From Branchiostoma lanceolatum (Eukaryota > Chordata > Leptocardii > Amphioxiformes > Branchiostomatidae), in contig NC_089738.1 in the NCBI RefSeq assembly GCF_035083965.1, forward strand, positions 7,299,734-7,363,733: a stretch of DNA of 64,000 nucleotides, written 5' to 3'. The number at the start of each line of letters is the position of its first letter. Within the stretch, counting starts at the first letter, position 1. A program made the position numbers and the translations under genes. Below, piece after piece: positions 62,601 to 64,000 of this stretch. Under the pieces are notes generated by a model. That model had not been told where the DNA came from. It ran no database searches and saw only the letters and a list, made by a program, of their open reading frames with translations.

Positions 62601-62728
62601 CAAGTTTGATTTTGTCCTACCTTCCTCAGAGCCTGACATCCGGCGCACCCCTCGCACCAGTTCGGTACTTCCAGCCCCGGCATGGCGCCTCCCGTGTCTC
62701 CGTTTGATACTCCAACGTCTTCAGACAT
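47621..62728 (-). CDS. ICE1: Little Elongation Complex subunit 1 (ICE1), complete 17-exon gene
   Basis: Seventeen exons join in frame: 62728-62621, 62000-61930, 61162-61093, 58666-58620, 58379-58316, 58130-58050, 57434-57358, 57174-57143, 56932-56850, 56711-56663, 55882-55617, 55212-51457, 50800-50539, 50064-49741, 49096-48878, 48419-48315 and 47796-47621. The product is 1929 aa (human ICE1 is about 2266). The N-terminus has a CEGCAGCQAL cysteine motif and a coiled coil (about 37-230) with AVKQRVIST. The 3.76-kb exon is disordered: acidic SSSSDSSDDNSD start, SPLPPSPF repeats and a three-fold QELGV repeat. The last five exons encode an alpha-helical C-terminal domain (about 1569-1929), ending in VPWGIQIAAASSLVQLSPSN. 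ICE1 scaffolds the ELL-containing little elongation complex (with ICE2 and ZC3H8) at Cajal bodies for Pol II snRNA transcription. Assignment rests on N-terminal, C-terminal and layout similarity recalled for the family. Confidence 0.85.
48170..48245 (+). repeat. Short GAAATGTCGG repeat tail in ICE1 intron 16
   Basis: ACACCTAGCTGCAGTGCA, CCAGTCAGCATTGCCC and CACTGAAATGTCGGCTT parallel words in the 19026-19330 repeat. Confidence 0.5.
48690..48775. repeat. Imperfect CA-rich microsatellite in ICE1 intron 15
   Basis: CACACACAGACATACAGACA-type low-complexity run. Confidence 0.9.
49097..49740. other. ICE1 intron 14, nothing recognised
   Basis: AT-rich intron without coding segment. ATCTGACGGTTTCCAAA near 49240 and ATCTGTTTCCAAATTC near 55390 resemble one another weakly. 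Confidence 0.35.
50065..50538. other. ICE1 intron 13, nothing recognised
   Basis: Intron without repeat or coding segment that I could delimit. Confidence 0.35.
51233..51447. mobile_element. TA-target MITE ending against the ICE1 exon 12 donor
   Basis: Left end TACTGTAAATGCATTTAAG, right end ATTCCATATCTACAGTA, TA at both edges. The interior GTTTGCGATGGTTTTAAGTT matches the MITE at 21270-21479. Its right edge is nine bases from the exon 12 end (51457). Confidence 0.75.
55213..55616. other. ICE1 intron 11, nothing recognised
   Basis: Intron without recognisable element. Confidence 0.35.
56020..56452. mobile_element. 433-bp near-perfect palindrome (foldback MITE) in ICE1 intron 10
   Basis: Arms 56020-56215 and 56256-56452 are inverse over about 196 bp with few mismatches, and the loop is 40 bp. 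Termini are TTAAAGGCAG...CTGCCTTTAAA, compatible with a TA or TTAA target. Each arm holds a TGACGTCA word followed by GATTCCGAGTCGG. Confidence 0.9.
57492..57824. mobile_element. hAT-like MITE (333 bp) in ICE1 intron 6
   Basis: Left AGCCCAGGTTACACATAGCC, right GGCTATGTGTAACCAGGGCT, inverted. A 7-bp direct repeat TGAGTGA flanks it at 57485-57491 and 57825-57831. The interior is GTT/GGTT-rich (GGTTGGGAGTGGTTCGGG). CAGGG-type ends with a 7-8 bp duplication point to hAT. Confidence 0.85.
58667..61092. other. ICE1 intron 3, mostly unremarkable
   Basis: The largest ICE1 intron (2.4 kb). Apart from the minisatellite at 59460-59685 I see no element or coding segment. Confidence 0.4.
59460..59685. 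repeat. ~42-bp minisatellite, five to six units, in ICE1 intron 3
   Basis: Units of the form GAATCCTGAGCTCCTATTGG ACAGATTTT...GTGAT repeat from 59460 to 59685. Each carries CTATTGG, a CCAAT-type word on the minus strand. Confidence 0.9.
61163..61929. other. ICE1 intron 2, nothing recognised
   Basis: Short AAGAAAAATGTTGT duplication at 61480-61525. Otherwise plain intron. Confidence 0.35.
62105..62240 (-). repeat. Dispersed GCAGGCACGCGGC repeat, copy 3 (ICE1 intron 1)
   Basis: Minus strand reads ACACACCAGCTTTGCAGGC, ACGCAGCACGGCAACAGCTG, GTTATATTACACTGAACG, matching copy 2 at 46510. Confidence 0.75.
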
Positions 62729-63283
62729 TTCTTAGACGGTTTCCAAACTTCATCTTCGATTTTCTGCTGTCTAGATCACGTTATGCTGCAACATAATAAT
62801 ACACAGCGCAGCGAGGTCCATGTGAAAAGGGGAGGGGGGCACCAACTTCAGAACAATTTACACGCGATTCTTGCAGCACATGCAACGATATGAGACAATA
62901 CTTGTCGTTACTAGCTATATATAAGTTTCCAAAAAGCTATACAACCCTTGTTAGGTCGTATTAAGGGACAAAATTCGTATATTACACCCTCAAATGTATA
63001 AAATGAAAGTCCTTGCTTGTCGTCCTGAAAATGGGACCTCGTAGGGACGACGTATTTTATAGCTGACTAAGGTTGTTGATCACAATGCCAGAATATTTGT
63101 AACACCACATATAAGAGAAATTGTATCAAAATGAAATTAAACGAACAGATATATGTGCAAAAATATTTATTTCAGTCATTTTTTATCTATACATTGTATT
63201 ATCATAGATTAGAATCAAATCTAAGATATTAATTTGAACAGGCAGTAACTATCTCGTGATGGACACACTACATCTAAAGCACA
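62729..63283. promoter_or_regulatory. Putative divergent promoter between ICE1 and a plus-strand gene
   Basis: About 555 bp separate the ICE1 ATG (minus, 62728) from a plus-strand ATG at 63284 that is followed directly by a splice donor. No TATA box or CpG-rich core is obvious. The inference rests on the head-to-head arrangement. Confidence 0.35.
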
Positions 63284-64000
63284 ATGGCGGGTAAGTTGAA
63301 GAATGTGTATTTGGGAGATTGTGGATCTGATTGCTGAAAATTGGCATAACCTTGCCTGATGACTAGCATTGAGCAACGCCAGTCAGTCCAATTTCATCAT
63401 TTTGATCCTTTTATCTTTAAAAGCCCTTTAAAATTCTATCTTTACTGCTTTTATGTGATAATACAAAGTTTCAGAGTACATGATTATGAATAGGTGCAAA
63501 CAATGGTGCAAATAAAGGAATATGAAAGTACCATTAGTTAAGATGTAATTTGTGCCAGGTTGTGGTGAATCCAAGGAGGTTTTGGGTGAATCCCAGGTCA
63601 TGAAATTATGCATGCGTATCAGTAACTCTCAGGCTCCAAGCAGATGTTGGGAGGGATGGAACATTTTCTGACTACCAGGTTTCTCTGATGACTTTGCAAT
63701 TGGGTTTCTCTGACAATCGATTTACTTAATCAGAGAAACAGCAGTCAGAAAACATTACAATCTTCCACCAAACATCTTCATGGACATTATCAGTCCATGC
63801 CTTCTCCCTTTAGGCCATATGGATGACATCCTCCGGGACTCAAAAGCTGATGTGAACGTGCGAAAAAATTAAAGTTGGCAGAAAAAATTTGCCTTCATTA
63901 TGAATGACTAAACACACATTGGTTTAAACCCAACAATAGATTCTCAATTTTTGTTCTTTCCCATCTTCTTCTTTGACTTTAATAGGCATGCTGCAACATT
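63284..64000 (+). CDS. Start of a plus-strand gene leaving the window
   Basis: ACAATGGCGG is followed by the consensus donor GTAAGT (exon 63284-63290, phase 1). Two good acceptors follow: one at 63812-63813 (TTCTCCCTTTAG) and one at 63984-63985 after a long pyrimidine tract (CTTTAATAG). The first gives MAGHMDDILRDSKADVNVRK-N then stop at 63872; the second gives MAGMLQH and stays open to the window edge. The second is the more natural main form, with the first as an alternative or chance exon. The family cannot be told from so few residues. Confidence 0.35.

Overview
The window looks like nuclear DNA of an invertebrate chordate, most probably amphioxus (Branchiostoma). Genes are intron-rich with GT-AG introns. 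One gene is a prokineticin-type receptor, another is a Little Elongation Complex subunit (ICE1), and a third carries a death-effector domain. Introns and spacers are full of MITEs, tRNA-derived SINEs, LINE tails, short satellites and one TTAGGG tract. The species is inferred, not proven. Exon models were built by eye, by joining GT-AG sites that keep the reading frame.

Layout. (1) 1-4.2 kb, + strand: the last three short exons and 3'UTR of an Arg/Gly/Tyr-rich, probably RNA-binding protein, followed by a hAT-type MITE with an exact 8-bp target duplication. (2) 6.0-12.4 kb, - strand: a three-exon gene for a ~1065-residue protein with an N-terminal DED, an unnamed middle domain and a long, recently duplicated coiled coil resembling p180/kinectin (RRBP1/KTN1). 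A probable 5'UTR intron holds an inverted-repeat element split by a LINE tail, plus a foldback. (3) 13.9-27.2 kb, - strand: a complete six-exon, 400-residue prokineticin-receptor-like GPCR. Its 8.7-kb third intron holds a LINE fragment, an interstitial telomeric repeat, a (GT)n tract, nested MITEs and a SINE that ends about six bases from a splice donor. (4) 27.2-42 kb: gene-poor, repeat-rich spacer with a 157-bp satellite, a ~152-bp array, a ~122-bp array with TGACGTCA sites, a 2.7-kb degenerate array and a LINE C-terminal remnant. (5) 42.0-44.3 kb, - strand: a two-exon, 349-residue basic protein of unknown function with four RRxS motifs. (6) 47.6-62.7 kb, - strand: a complete 17-exon ICE1 gene (1929 residues) with a single 3.76-kb exon. 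Its introns hold a 433-bp near-perfect palindrome, a hAT-like MITE, a 42-bp minisatellite and a TA-type MITE that ends against a splice donor. (7) 62.7-64 kb: a probable divergent promoter and the start of a + strand gene that leaves the window.

The genes do not form one pathway: ICE1 acts in snRNA transcription, the receptor in neuropeptide-type Gq signalling, and the DED protein presumably in death or innate-immune scaffolding. The most notable items are the DED/p180-kinectin-like fusion with its young internal duplications, two transposon ends sitting against splice donors of unrelated genes, and a nested MITE insertion that reveals a family ending in TTAA or TTAG.
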